Shown piece by piece: positions 9,292 to 17,957 of a stretch of DNA of 64,000 nucleotides. Numbering within the stretch: the stretch's first letter is position 1; the number at the start of each line of letters is the position of its first letter. The DNA lies in contig NZ_FUZP01000001.1 of assembly GCF_900167575.1 (NCBI RefSeq), positions 1-64,000 of the forward strand, read 5' to 3'. The notes under the pieces are model-generated. The model made no database searches and was not told where the DNA came from. It was given only the letters and a program-made list of their open reading frames with translations. The position numbers and the translations under genes were made by a program. The DNA comes from Okibacterium fritillariae (GTDB lineage Bacteria > Actinomycetota > Actinomycetes > Actinomycetales > Microbacteriaceae).

Positions 9292-9389
9292 TGTGCGATT
9301 CTACGGCGCTGAGATTCCGAGCACGGAATACGGCCAACGGGCGAATAACAGCTTTGTCACGACGGGAGGCCGATGGGATAGTGGGTTCC

Positions 9390-9788
9390 ATGGGCAAATT
9401 CTTGATACGGATCGTGATCAACGGCGTGGCGATCTGGCTCACGACCCTCATCGTGGCCGGCGTGCATGTCACCCCCTATGACGACGGCATCTTGCCCACG
9501 GTCGTCACCTATCTGGTGGTCGGGCTGGTGTTCGGAATCGTCAACGCGATCATCGGCACCCTCATCCGTATCGTCGCCTTCCCGCTCTACATCCTCACGC
9601 TCGGGCTGATCTCGTTCATCGTGAACGGCATCCTGCTGCTCATCACCGCCGGCGTCACCTCCTGGTTCGGCTTCGGCCTGACCATCGACGGTTTCTGGTG
9701 GGGTGTGCTCGGCGCCCTCGTGCTGGGCATCATCAACTGGATCTTCGGGGCCATCCTGAAGCCCCAGTTGAACGAAGGTCGACGCTGA
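9390..9788 (+). CDS. Phage-holin-like (YvlD/DUF) small membrane protein
   Basis: 132-aa protein with four hydrophobic helices filling nearly the whole length, in the pattern of the widespread phage holin family 4 / YvlD membrane proteins. It is a chromosomal protein with no other phage gene near, so the holin label describes similarity, not lytic function. I start it at ATG 9390 (MGKFLIRIV); upstream in-frame codons are Arg-rich and unlike the rest. It ends one base before the TTG start of the phosphatase gene, so the two are probably cotranslated. Confidence 0.75.
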   Translation: MGKFLIRIVINGVAIWLTTLIVAGVHVTPYDDGILPTVVTYLVVGLVFGIVNAIIGTLIRIVAFPLYILTLGLISFIVNGILLLITAGVTSWFGFGLTIDGFWWGVLGALVLGIINWIFGAILKPQLNEGRR

Positions 9789-9789
9789 G

Positions 9790-10338
9790 TTGACCGGCCA
9801 GAAGGCCGACCTCGACGCCGAGCCCCCGCAGAAAGAGATCGTCCCCTACCGCGTCAGTTTCGTGTGCGCCGGCAACATCTGCCGCTCACCCATGGCCGAA
9901 GTCGTGTTCCGCTCGCTCGTGCGGGGCGCGCGGCTCGAAGAATACGTCGTCACCACCTCGGCCGGCACGGGTGACTGGCATGTGGGGGAACAGGCCGACC
10001 ATCGCACCGTGGCCGCTCTCGCGCGGCGCGGCTACGACGGTTCGGCGCACCGGGCGAAACAGTTCGACCCCGGCGAGTTCGGCAAGCTCGACCTCGTGGT
10101 GGCCCTCGACCGCAGCCACGACCGCATCCTCAAGGCCTGGGCGCCCACCGAGGGCGAGCGCAGCAAGGTGCAGATGCTGCTGAGCTTCGACTCGCGGCAG
10201 GCGCACCTCACCGACGTGCCAGACCCCTACTATTCGGACGATGCGATGTTCGACCAGGTTCTTGGGATGATTGAGCAGGCGTGCAAGCACCTCTTCCGCC
10301 AACTCGAACCCGCCATCCGACAGGGAGCCCTCCGATGA
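9790..10338 (+). CDS. Low-molecular-weight protein tyrosine phosphatase
   Basis: Hydrolyses phosphotyrosine (or phospho-arginine in relatives) in cytosolic proteins. The 182-aa product has the P-loop VCAGNICRSPMAE (Cys-x5-Arg) about residues 25-37 and the acid-loop DVPDPYYSDD near residue 148, both needed for catalysis. TTG start at 9790 follows the previous stop by one base; its first 20 residues are an extra acidic stretch before the fold. The stop overlaps the purB start (ATGA at 10335), so expression is coupled to adenylosuccinate lyase. Confidence 0.9.
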   Translation: MTGQKADLDAEPPQKEIVPYRVSFVCAGNICRSPMAEVVFRSLVRGARLEEYVVTTSAGTGDWHVGEQADHRTVAALARRGYDGSAHRAKQFDPGEFGKLDLVVALDRSHDRILKAWAPTEGERSKVQMLLSFDSRQAHLTDVPDPYYSDDAMFDQVLGMIEQACKHLFRQLEPAIRQGALR

Positions 10339-11723
10339 CCTCACTTCCCCCTCAGCCGCTCAGCCCGCTCGACGGCCGCTACAAGGCCTCGGTGCAGCCG
10401 CTCGGCGAATACCTGAGCGAGGCCGGTCTCAACCGGGCACGCGTGCAGGTCGAGGTGGAGTGGCTGATCTACCTGACCGACCACAGCATGTTCGGCTCGT
10501 CGCCGCTCGAGGCGGCGCAGAAGGAGAGCCTGCGCGCGCTCTACACCGAGTTCTCGCAGGCCGACATCGACTGGCTGGCTGAGAAGGAAGCGGTCACCCG
10601 CCACGACGTGAAGGCCGTCGAATACCTCGTGCGGCACCGCCTCGACGAACTCGGGCTGGCGTCCATCGCCGAGTTGACCCACATCGCCTGCACGAGCGAA
10701 GACATCAACAACCTCAGCTACGCACTGACGGTGTCGCTGGCCGTGCGCGAGGTGTGGCTGCCGGCCTACCGCGGCGTGATCGCCGAGCTGACGCGTCAGG
10801 CGCAGGCCTTCCGTGCCGACGCCATGCTGAGCCGCACGCACGGGCAGCCCGCGACGCCCACCACCATGGGGCGCGAACTCGCCGTCACCGCGTGGCGCCT
10901 GCGACGCATCGAGACGCAGATCGAGGGCACTGAATACCTCGGCAAGTTCTCGGGTGCCACCGGCACTTTCGCGGCTCACGTGGCCGCCGACCCCGAGGCA
11001 TCCTGGACCACCATCTCGCAGGAGTTCGTCGAATCGCTCGGGCTCACGTGGAACCCGCTGACCACGCAGATCGAGTCGCACGACTGGCAGGCCGAGCTCT
11101 ACAACCGGGTCTCGCACGCCAACCGCGTGCTGCACAACCTGGCCACCGACATCTGGACGTACATCTCGATCGGCTACTTCCGCCAGATCCCCGTCGCCGG
11201 CGCCACCGGGTCGTCCACGATGCCGCACAAGATCAACCCCATCCGCTTCGAGAACGCCGAGGCCAACCTCGAGCTGTCGAGCGCCCTGCTCGACTCGCTG
11301 GCGGCCACCCTCGTCACGTCGCGTCTGCAGCGCGACCTGACCGACTCGACCACGCAGCGCAACATCGGCGTGGGTCTCGGGCATTCGCTGCTCGCGCTCG
11401 ACAACCTGGCGCGCGGCCTGCGTGAGATCGACCTCGACCGGGATGCCCTGGCCTACGACCTCGACCACAACTGGGAGGTTCTCGCCGAGGCCATCCAGAC
11501 CGTCATCCGCGCCGAGGTGGTTGCCGGGCGCTCGTCGATCGACGACCCCTACGCGATGCTGAAGGATCTGACCCGGGGTAAGCGCATCGGGCGCGACGAC
11601 CTGGTTGCGTTCGTCGAGAAGCTCGACATCGGGGATGCCGCGAAGGCGCGCCTGGTCGCGCTGACGCCCGCCACGTATGTGGGGTTGGCCGACGAGCTGG
11701 TCGACCGGTTGCCGCAGGCCTGA
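10335..11723 (+). CDS. purB: Adenylosuccinate lyase
   Basis: Catalyses two fumarate-releasing steps in purine synthesis: SAICAR to AICAR, and adenylosuccinate to AMP. The 462-aa product carries the fumarase/aspartase superfamily signature GSSTMPHKINP, plus the region TSEDINNLSY and RTHGQPATPTTMG with the catalytic His. ATG at 10335 is chosen because it overlaps the upstream stop and gives the usual N-terminus (PLSPLDGRYK). A strong terminator follows at 11744. Confidence 0.97.
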   Translation: MTSLPPQPLSPLDGRYKASVQPLGEYLSEAGLNRARVQVEVEWLIYLTDHSMFGSSPLEAAQKESLRALYTEFSQADIDWLAEKEAVTRHDVKAVEYLVRHRLDELGLASIAELTHIACTSEDINNLSYALTVSLAVREVWLPAYRGVIAELTRQAQAFRADAMLSRTHGQPATPTTMGRELAVTAWRLRRIETQIEGTEYLGKFSGATGTFAAHVAADPEASWTTISQEFVESLGLTWNPLTTQIESHDWQAELYNRVSHANRVLHNLATDIWTYISIGYFRQIPVAGATGSSTMPHKINPIRFENAEANLELSSALLDSLAATLVTSRLQRDLTDSTTQRNIGVGLGHSLLALDNLARGLREIDLDRDALAYDLDHNWEVLAEAIQTVIRAEVVAGRSSIDDPYAMLKDLTRGKRIGRDDLVAFVEKLDIGDAAKARLVALTPATYVGLADELVDRLPQA

Positions 11724-11743
11724 GCCCGCCTTCTGGACTGGAT

Positions 11744-11782
11744 AAGAAGAAGCCCCGACCGGATGCGGTCGGGGCTTCTTCT
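11744..11782. terminator. Strong bidirectional terminator
   Basis: Perfect 16-bp stem AGAAGAAGCCCCGACC / GGTCGGGGCTTCTTCT with a 6-base loop between convergent purB and the small membrane protein gene. T-rich on one side and A-rich on the other, so it can serve both strands. Confidence 0.9.
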
Positions 11783-11829
11783 GTGTGTGCCGGTGGTTCG
11801 TGGGGCCGGGCTGAGCCCGCAGGTGGCTT

Positions 11830-12084
11830 CTAGTGAGGAGAGACCGGGGTCTCGTCGTCTTCGTCGTCGATCTCGTGGCGCTCGATGTCGTCGGGTTTGA
11901 TCGACAGCACGAACATGGCGATGACGACGAGCGTGACGACGAACGCCACGCCGAAGGCGACGAGCGCGATGACGGGCTCGCGCGTGGACATGAGCACGAT
12001 GACGCCGGTGAAGACGGCCGCGATGGCGGCCATCACGAGGAGTTCGACCGGTTTAAGGATCTCGCGACGGGACGGTTTGCTCAT
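11830..12084 (-). CDS. Small two-helix membrane protein
   Basis: 84 aa starting MSKPSRREILKPVELLVM. It has two hydrophobic helices (about 14-32 and 38-60) and a strongly acidic C-terminal tail (ERHEIDDEDDETPVSPH). The ATG at 12084 overlaps the stop of the upstream membrane gene by four bases, which sets the start. The frame is open further upstream, but that is the shadow of the neighbour. Function unknown; coupling suggests it works with the 218-aa membrane protein. Confidence 0.7.
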   Translation of the reverse strand: MSKPSRREILKPVELLVMAAIAAVFTGVIVLMSTREPVIALVAFGVAFVVTLVVIAMFVLSIKPDDIERHEIDDEDDETPVSPH

Positions 12085-12737
12085 GAGGAGGACTCCACGG
12101 GTGTAGCTTCGGTGCGTCGATCGGCCGAGGCGCCCCATTTGAGGGAGAGCCCGCCGATGAGCAGGTAGACGCCGAGCACGGCGGCGTAGGCGCCGAACAT
12201 GCCGACGGTGACGACCGCGGACGTGAGCGAGCGCTCGACGCCATCGGGGCCGACGAAGTGTTGGTCGAGGCCGCCGGGCACCAGCACCACGGCGATCGCG
12301 AGGATGAGCCCGAAGGCTCCGGCGGCGAGCCATTCGCGGGCGGCGGCGAGCGTCTTGCGGGCGCGCAGGCCGGCGATGAACTCGACGGCGCCGGTGACGG
12401 CGGCCCAGATGACGAGGAGCCACATGAGTGCGCTCGTGCCGTTGGTGCGCACGACGAGCGCGGCAACGCCGGCGACGGCCGTGAGGACACCCGAGATCAT
12501 GATGAGACGAATGCTCAGCGCGTCGACATGCCCGCCCGCCGCGGCACGGCGCGCCAGGAGCGCCGTCGCGATGCCGGAGGGAAGAGCGAACACGGCGAAG
12601 ACCGTGAGCCCGAATTCGGGGGAGTGGTCGGCCGAGAAGGTCACGACGGCGGCGATGATGAGCGCGAGCACGGCCCGGACCACGAGAGCGATCCAGTAAC
12701 GCGAGCTCGTCGGCTCGGCGACAGCGGATCGTGCCAC
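12081..12737 (-). CDS. HdeD/DUF308-like six-helix membrane protein
   Basis: 218 aa, about six transmembrane helices arranged as three hairpins, resembling the DUF308/HdeD acid-resistance membrane family. Similar actinobacterial proteins are often mislabelled acyl-CoA synthetase. GTG start at 12737. A TAGGAT -10-like hexamer lies about 38 bases upstream on the minus strand. First gene of a two-gene leftward unit. The physiological role is not shown by the sequence. Confidence 0.65.
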   Translation of the reverse strand: MARSAVAEPTSSRYWIALVVRAVLALIIAAVVTFSADHSPEFGLTVFAVFALPSGIATALLARRAAAGGHVDALSIRLIMISGVLTAVAGVAALVVRTNGTSALMWLLVIWAAVTGAVEFIAGLRARKTLAAAREWLAAGAFGLILAIAVVLVPGGLDQHFVGPDGVERSLTSAVVTVGMFGAYAAVLGVYLLIGGLSLKWGASADRRTEATPVESSS

Positions 12738-12836
12738 GTGCGGCGCCTCATTTCTCGTCGGGGGGATGCATCCATCCTACGCGCTCGCGCTGAGCCGAAG
12801 CGGTGTGCCGATCGCCCGCCAGCACCACCCGCTGCG

Positions 12837-14216
12837 TTACATGCCCGGCGCGAGGTCCGCGAAGCGGGAGTAGTGGCCGTGGAACGCGACCGTGACGGTG
12901 CGCGTGGGGCCGTTACGGTGCTTGGCGACGATGAGGTCGGCCTCGCCCGCGCGCGGGTTGTCTTTTTCGTAGGCGCTCTCGCGGTGCAGCAGGATGACCA
13001 TGTCGGCGTCCTGCTCGAGCGAGCCGGACTCGCGCAGGTCGCTGATGGCGGGCATCTTGTCGGCGCGCTGCTCGGGGCCACGGTTCAGCTGTGACAGCGC
13101 GATCACGGGCACCTTGAGTTCTTTGGCGAGCAGCTTGAGCGCACGCGAGAACTCGGAGACCTCCTGCTGGCGGCTCTCGACGCGCTTACCGCTCGTCATG
13201 AGCTGCAGGTAGTCGATGACGACCATCTTGAGGCCCACGCGCTGCTTGAGGCGGCGGCACTTGGCGCGAATCTCGACGAGCGTCATGTTGGGGCTGTCGT
13301 CGATGTAGAGGGGCGCGTCGTTGATCTTGCCGCGCGTCGACGCGAGCTTGGTCCAGTCGCGCTGGTCCACGTTTCCCTTGCGCATGCTCTGCAGGGGCAC
13401 GGATGCCTCGGCCGACAGAAGTCGCATGGCGATCTCGCTGCGACCCATTTCGAGCGAGAAGACGATGGTGGGCTGGTCGTTGTGGATCGCGGCGGCGCGC
13501 GCGAAGTCGAGGGCCAGCGTGGACTTACCCAATGCGGGTCGAGCGGCAACCAGGATGAGCTGGCCCGGGTGGAAACCGTTGGTGAGGTCATCCATCTCGA
13601 TGAAGCCCGTGGGAACACCCGCCATCTGGCCGTCGGTTCCGCTGGCGGCCTCGATCTCGTCGAAGGCCGCGCCCACGGCGTCGCTGAGCGGCACGTAGTC
13701 TTCGCTCTCGGTCGAGCCGGTGACGCCATAGATCTCGGCCTGCGCGTTGTTGACGAGGTCGAGCACTTCGCCCTCGCCGGCATAACCCATCTGCACGATG
13801 CGTGTGCCCGCTTCGACGAGACGGCGCAGCAGGGCGCGCTCGGCGACGATGGAGGCGTAGAACCCGGCGTTGGCGGCCGTGGGCACGAGGCTCGTCAGCG
13901 TGTGCAGGTAGTCGGCACCGCCAGCCCGCGACAGCTCGCCCTGTTTGATGAGCTCGTCGGTGACGGCGATGACGTCGGTGGGTTCACCCTGCGAGTACAA
14001 CGCGAGGAGAGCGTCGAAGATGATCTCGTGTTTGGGCACGTAGAAATCGGGGCCGCGCACGACCTCGACGACGTCGGCGACGGCATCCTTCGACAGGAGC
14101 ATGCCGCCCAGGGCGGATTGTTCGGCCAGCAGGTCGTGCGGCGGGGTGCGGTCGGAGCCGTAGGACGGGTTCGAACCCGAGCGATCATCTGCGAGGCCGA
14201 GGTGGGCGATTGACAC
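12837..14216 (-). CDS. dnaB: Replicative DNA helicase
   Basis: Hexameric 5'-3' helicase that unwinds DNA ahead of the replisome. The 459-aa product has the N-terminal primase-interacting helical domain (residues about 25-130) and a RecA-like domain. Visible motifs are ARPALGKSTLALDFA (Walker A), VVIDYLQLM (Walker B), and ALSQLNRGPEQRADKMP near the C-terminus. No intein or insertion is seen. It lies with rplI, rpsR, ssb and rpsF as usual, but here an oxidoreductase gene separates it from rplI. A DnaA-box cluster occurs about 230-310 bases upstream of its start. Confidence 0.96.
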   Translation of the reverse strand: MSIAHLGLADDRSGSNPSYGSDRTPPHDLLAEQSALGGMLLSKDAVADVVEVVRGPDFYVPKHEIIFDALLALYSQGEPTDVIAVTDELIKQGELSRAGGADYLHTLTSLVPTAANAGFYASIVAERALLRRLVEAGTRIVQMGYAGEGEVLDLVNNAQAEIYGVTGSTESEDYVPLSDAVGAAFDEIEAASGTDGQMAGVPTGFIEMDDLTNGFHPGQLILVAARPALGKSTLALDFARAAAIHNDQPTIVFSLEMGRSEIAMRLLSAEASVPLQSMRKGNVDQRDWTKLASTRGKINDAPLYIDDSPNMTLVEIRAKCRRLKQRVGLKMVVIDYLQLMTSGKRVESRQQEVSEFSRALKLLAKELKVPVIALSQLNRGPEQRADKMPAISDLRESGSLEQDADMVILLHRESAYEKDNPRAGEADLIVAKHRNGPTRTVTVAFHGHYSRFADLAPGM

Positions 14217-14447
14217 TCTGGTCTCCTTCCCTCGTGCACACGTTGTTATCGGGGCGCCACGGGCGCGGAACGATCAACGGATGCTGGAGCAGCGTGTCGC
14301 TTCGGGTGCGGCGTCGGCTCTAGTAAACCTCCGACCGCTGACAGTGTTGTTCGGTGCCCGTGATCGGTGACTCGTTCTCGCGTCTTCGCTCAGGAACGAG
14401 GCGCTGCCCCACATTAGGGACAGGGCTCTCTCCACAGCAAATATGCC

Positions 14448-14523
14448 TGTGGATAACTTTGTGTATAACCTGGGCGAAACGCCGCGCGCTGTGTGCACAA
14501 CCTGTGTGGAAACTTGTGGATAA
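14448..14523. promoter_or_regulatory. DnaA-box cluster upstream of dnaB
   Basis: Two perfect boxes TGTGGATAA (14448-14456, 14515-14523; complement TTATCCACA). Near-matches are TGTGTATAA (14460-14468), TGTGCACAA (14492-14500) and TGTGGAAAC (14505-14513), so five in 76 bp, all in the same orientation. A further TGTGCATAG lies at 14636. DnaA binding here is inferred from the motif. Confidence 0.65.
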
Positions 14524-14704
14524 CTAGAAATATTTGGCGCGTAAAAAGCTTCCGATCAGGTAATTCTATTCACACAGACCGACGGTGGAAAACTCTTTCG
14601 ATCAGACGTTGAATGTTCACAACGTGCCGTTAACCTGTGCATAGATCGACTTGACTCGCAACTCGCCGCGGGTGTACGACGCTCCATGGTCTCACCAACG
14701 ACGA

Positions 14705-14738
14705 CGCCCGGTGGCTCGAACACGAGCGACACCGGGCG
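14705..14738 (-). terminator. Candidate terminator after the Rieske oxidoreductase
   Basis: Stem CGCCCGGTG / CACCGGGCG with a further inner pairing (CTCG/CGAG), 50 bases past the stop codon on the minus strand. No T-run, so strength is uncertain. Confidence 0.5.
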
Positions 14739-14787
14739 GCGACTTTCTCTCGGAATAGGCCGCCGACCGGCCCGTCCCGCTGCGACT

Positions 14788-16281
14788 TTATTCGTGGGCC
14801 GCGAGACCTGCGACGGCCGGGCCCTCGAGCAGGTCGCCCTGAGCCGAGAAGCGTGAGCCGTGCAGCGGGCAGTCCCAACTCTGCTCCTGGTCGTTCCACG
14901 ACACGACACCCCCGAGATGCGGGCACACCGCACTGACCGCGCACGTTTTCCCGTCCACGGTCGACGTCCCGACCGGGGCTAGGCCGTCCGATGCGCGCGT
15001 GACCACGCCCTGGCCTTCGGCCGGGGCCTCGGACGGCGCCCCCGTGAGCACGTGCGCCCATCCCTTCACGATCTCCACACCGACCTCGGCGTTGTGCAGA
15101 GCGCCCTCGGCGAGGTCGGCGGGCGTGGTGATGCGCGTGCCCCAGACCTTCGCCCAACCGGGCTGCTCGGCATCCGTCAACTCGGCGGTGAGACGCAGGG
15201 ATGCCGCCGCCGCGTTCGTCATGCCCCACTTGTCGTAGCCCGTGGCCATGTAGACCGTGCCGCGCCCGCGGGGAAGTGCACCGACGAAGGGAATCTGGTT
15301 ATGCGAGCTGTAGTCCTGCGCCGACCAGGAATAGGCCACCTCGGCACCCGGGAAGTGCTGCTCCGTCCAGGCCACCAGGTCCTCGACCTTCTCGCGTTCA
15401 GAACCGCCGCGGCCCACGGGATGGTCGTTGCCGCCGATGATGAGGTAGTCGACACCATCCACCGTCGCCTGGCGCACCGACCGACTCGGGGTGTCCGCCG
15501 AGAGATACATGCCCTGCGGAGTCGCCGCCGCGCCCGTGAACGCGATCGCGTAGGAACGGGTGGGGGACACCTTAGCGAAGTAGCCGCCGCGATCGAGGAT
15601 CGGGATGCCGGTCGCCAGGACGACGTTCTCGGCGTGCACGTCGCCGCGCTCGGTTTCGACAAGGGTGGGCGATTCGACGTCGACACCCGTCACGCGCACA
15701 CCCGACACCACCCGGCCACCGTGCGCGCGGATGTCGGTGATCGCGGCCGCGATGAGGTCCATCGGGTCGAACTGGGCCTGGGCCGGCATCCGCACCGCGC
15801 CCTTGATGTCATAAGGCAGCTCGGATGTCTCGACCCACTCGACGCCCAGGCCGAGCTTCTCGTTGGCCTCGAACTCCTTGCGCGCCTGTTTCAGGCCCTC
15901 GTCGGACACCGCATAGGTGTAGGCGTCGCGGACATCCACCGGGACGCCCCACTCGGCGCACAGAGCCAGCAGGAGGGCCTGCCCGTCGGTGTTGGCCTCG
16001 ACGTAGGCCCGGCCGAGCTTCTGCGAGTGGTGGGACAGGATGGTCGAGAGCTTCGTGCCCTGCAGCACGCTGATCTTGGCGGTGGTGTTGCCGGATGTCA
16101 CGGCCCCGGGTGTGCGCGCCTCGAGCACCAGCACATCGACGCCCGCTCGGGCCAGCAGCGTGGCCGTGAGGAGCCCGGTGAGGCCGGCACCGACCACGAT
16201 GACGTCGGCGTGTTCCTCGACCACGAACGGGTCGCTCACGAATTCGGGGGCGTGCGCGTTCCACAGCGATACGGGGCTCAT
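14788..16281 (-). CDS. FAD-dependent oxidoreductase with C-terminal Rieske iron-sulfur domain
   Basis: 497-aa fusion. The N-terminal DAO-type FAD domain starts with the dinucleotide motif VVGAGLTGLLTATLLARAG near residue 29. The C-terminal domain, from about residue 405, is a Rieske 2Fe-2S domain with Cys453-x-His455 (CPHLG) and Cys471-x2-His474 (CPLHGS). Such fusions are common soil-bacterial oxidoreductases of unassigned substrate. I start it at ATG 16281: the ATG two codons earlier (16287) directly abuts GAGAGG, whereas 16281 has six-base spacing. The frame continues upstream without similarity. It interrupts the usual rplI-dnaB neighbourhood. Confidence 0.85.
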   Translation of the reverse strand: MSPVSLWNAHAPEFVSDPFVVEEHADVIVVGAGLTGLLTATLLARAGVDVLVLEARTPGAVTSGNTTAKISVLQGTKLSTILSHHSQKLGRAYVEANTDGQALLLALCAEWGVPVDVRDAYTYAVSDEGLKQARKEFEANEKLGLGVEWVETSELPYDIKGAVRMPAQAQFDPMDLIAAAITDIRAHGGRVVSGVRVTGVDVESPTLVETERGDVHAENVVLATGIPILDRGGYFAKVSPTRSYAIAFTGAAATPQGMYLSADTPSRSVRQATVDGVDYLIIGGNDHPVGRGGSEREKVEDLVAWTEQHFPGAEVAYSWSAQDYSSHNQIPFVGALPRGRGTVYMATGYDKWGMTNAAAASLRLTAELTDAEQPGWAKVWGTRITTPADLAEGALHNAEVGVEIVKGWAHVLTGAPSEAPAEGQGVVTRASDGLAPVGTSTVDGKTCAVSAVCPHLGGVVSWNDQEQSWDCPLHGSRFSAQGDLLEGPAVAGLAAHE

Positions 16282-16470
16282 GTTCATCCTCTCGGGCGAC
16301 CACGCATCGCGGCCACGAGTCCATGATCGGATGCTGCGCCGACGACGATCTACCGGTCGACAGACCTCGGATGATGCGCTAGCAACCCCATTGCGCACCG
16401 GAGAGAGGGCACCTAGCGTCGAACCGCACGGCGGCACAGCCGAGCACCGCATCACGACGAGAGGACGACA

Positions 16471-16617
16471 ATGTCTCATCACGACGACGACATCGCATCG
16501 GGCGACTACCTGCGAGAGGACGAGGCGACGGCTCCCGTTGCCGAAGAGGACAACGAGGTCATCAAGAAGGTCGACCCGGATGACTCGGACGAAGTCGCGG
16601 GCGAAGCCACCGACTGA
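16471..16617 (+). CDS. Small acidic protein (48 aa), hypothetical
   Basis: Starts MSHHDDDIASGDYLRE and ends EVAGEATD. It is rich in Asp and Glu with no hydrophobic segment, so probably a small disordered cytosolic protein. GAGAGG sits six bases before the ATG, and third positions are GC-rich, both supporting a real gene. It is oriented against rplI and shares the terminator at 16638. Function unknown; the composition resembles the other two small acidic proteins at about 20 kb. Confidence 0.6.
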   Translation: MSHHDDDIASGDYLREDEATAPVAEEDNEVIKKVDPDDSDEVAGEATD

Positions 16618-16637
16618 GCACCGCACGCACGAACGCA

Positions 16638-16675
16638 AAAGCGGGGGCCCAGGCAGATGCCCGGACCCCCGCTTT
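16638..16675. terminator. Bidirectional terminator between the 48-aa gene and rplI
   Basis: Stem AAAGCGGGGG / CCCCCGCTTT with an inner GCCC/GGC extension, flanked by A and T runs, placed seven bases from the rplI stop. Confidence 0.8.
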
Positions 16676-16682
16676 CGTGGTG

Positions 16683-17135
16683 TTACTTGGCTGCAACCAC
16701 CTGAAGGGTGATCGTGGCCGAGAGGTCTTCGTGCAGGCGCACCGTGGCGGTGTGCTCGCCGACGACCTTGATCGGGTTGGGGATCTCGACCTTGCGCTTG
16801 TCGACCTCGCCGACGCCCGACGCGGAAACCGCGTTGGCGATGTCGGAGGTCTTCACGGAACCGAACAGACGGCCTTCAGCGCCGGCCTTGACCGTGAGCT
16901 TGACCTTGTTGTTCTCGAGCTTCTGCTTGAGGTCCTGGGCTTCTTCGAGCGTGGCGAGCTCACGAGCGGCGCGAGCCGCCTTGATCTGCTCGATCTGCTT
17001 TTCGCCACCGCGGCTCCACGTGACAGCGAAGCCCTGGGGAACCAGGTAGTTGCGGGCGTAGCCGTTCTTGACGTCGACGACGTCACCCGGCTGACCGAGG
17101 CCGGTGACCTCGTGCGTCAGAATCAATTTCGACAT
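16683..17135 (-). CDS. rplI: 50S ribosomal protein L9
   Basis: 150 aa, usual length. The N-terminal rRNA-binding domain contains [21 protein letters not shown] long connecting helix (about 45-75) and the C-terminal domain with [13 protein letters not shown] follow. Last gene of the rpsF-ssb-rpsR-rplI operon, 11 bases after rpsR. Confidence 0.97.
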   Translation of the reverse strand: MSKLILTHEVTGLGQPGDVVDVKNGYARNYLVPQGFAVTWSRGGEKQIEQIKAARAARELATLEEAQDLKQKLENNKVKLTVKAGAEGRLFGSVKTSDIANAVSASGVGEVDKRKVEIPNPIKVVGEHTATVRLHEDLSATITLQVVAAK

Positions 17136-17146
17136 GGGGTTGCTCC

Positions 17147-17407
17147 TTAGCGGCCGGAGCCGGCGTAGGGGAGGAGCGCCATTTCGCGGGCGTTCTTCAC
17201 GGCACGGGCGATGAGGCGCTGTTCCTGGACGGAGACGCCGGTGATGCGACGAGCGCGGATCTTGCCTCGCTCGGAGATGAACTTGCGGAGCGTTGCGACA
17301 TCTTTGTAGTCGATAACGCCGACGCGGATCGCCTTCGCGGGTGCGACGACCTTTGCGCCCTTACCGCGGGCGGGCTTGCGGCTCGAGCCGCCAGACTTTC
17401 CAGCCAT
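17147..17407 (-). CDS. rpsR: 30S ribosomal protein S18
   Basis: 86 aa with a basic N-terminal tail. The core matches S18: [18 protein letters not shown] followed by [19 protein letters not shown]. Binds S6 as a heterodimer on the 30S platform. No CxxC zinc motif is seen at the N-terminus, so this is a zinc-independent type. Located between ssb and rplI. Confidence 0.96.
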   Translation of the reverse strand: MAGKSGGSSRKPARGKGAKVVAPAKAIRVGVIDYKDVATLRKFISERGKIRARRITGVSVQEQRLIARAVKNAREMALLPYAGSGR

Positions 17408-17430
17408 AGTAGGTTTCCTTCGTTAAAGTT

Positions 17431-17952
17431 TTAGAACGGGGTGTCGTCGCCGTACGAGCCGGGAGTGTTCCAGCTGTCGGCGCCTGACGAGGACGACTGA
17501 GCGGGGGCGCTTGCGGCCCACGGCTCGTCTTGGACGGCTGCCGGTCCGCGACCTCCACCGCCGCCGGCGCCACCAGGGGCTCCGGAGGACTGGGCGCGCT
17601 GAACCTGAGCGGTCGCATAGCGGAGCGAGGGGCCGATCTCGTCGACCTCCAGCTCGATGCTGGTGCGCTTTTCGCCCTCTTTCGTCTCGTACGAGCGCTG
17701 CTTCAGGCGACCGGTGGCGATGACACGGCTTCCCTTGGTGAGCGATCCGGCGACGTGCTCGGCGAAGTCACGCCAGACACTTGCACGCAGGAACAGCGCT
17801 TCGCCGTCTTTCCACTCGTTGGCCGCGCGGTCGAAGCTGCGCGGGGTGGAAGCGATGGTGAAGTTGGCAACCGCGAGGCCGTTCTGCGTGTAACGCAGCT
17901 CCGGGTCGCTCGTGAGGTTGCCCACCACGGTGATTACGGTTTCGCCGGCCAT
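17431..17952 (-). CDS. ssb: Single-stranded DNA-binding protein
   Basis: 173 aa. OB-fold domain in residues 1-110 ([20 protein letters not shown] and [10 protein letters not shown]). A Gly/Ser/Pro-rich disordered linker follows, ending with the acidic tip GDDTPF, which docks replication and repair partners in SSBs. Gap of five bases to rpsF. This is the chromosomal SSB by its ribosomal operon context. Confidence 0.96.
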   Translation of the reverse strand: MAGETVITVVGNLTSDPELRYTQNGLAVANFTIASTPRSFDRAANEWKDGEALFLRASVWRDFAEHVAGSLTKGSRVIATGRLKQRSYETKEGEKRTSIELEVDEIGPSLRYATAQVQRAQSSGAPGGAGGGGGRGPAAVQDEPWAASAPAQSSSSGADSWNTPGSYGDDTPF

Positions 17953-17957
17953 GGGGA

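Larger units (their letters stand above)
14217..14787. other. 571-bp intergenic region with AT-rich, DnaA-box-rich core
   Basis: Between dnaB and the oxidoreductase gene, both leftward. No gene seen. The part from 14430 to 14645 is much more AT-rich than its surroundings and holds several DnaA-box-like 9-mers; 14524-14575 is the most AT-rich (AAATATTTGG and AATTCTATT tracts). The leftward half should carry the dnaB promoter. Confidence 0.6.

Noticed and set aside
9390-9788. Prophage remnant based on the holin-like protein
   Set aside because: This membrane family is widespread in bacterial chromosomes and no other phage gene is near.
14150-14185. tRNA-like GGGTTCGAACCCG stem
   Set aside because: It is inside the dnaB coding sequence and has no acceptor or anticodon arms.
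16288-16638. N-terminal extension of the Rieske oxidoreductase
   Set aside because: Residues are unlike a FAD domain and would overlap the 48-aa gene on the other strand; GAGAGG before ATG 16281 marks the start.
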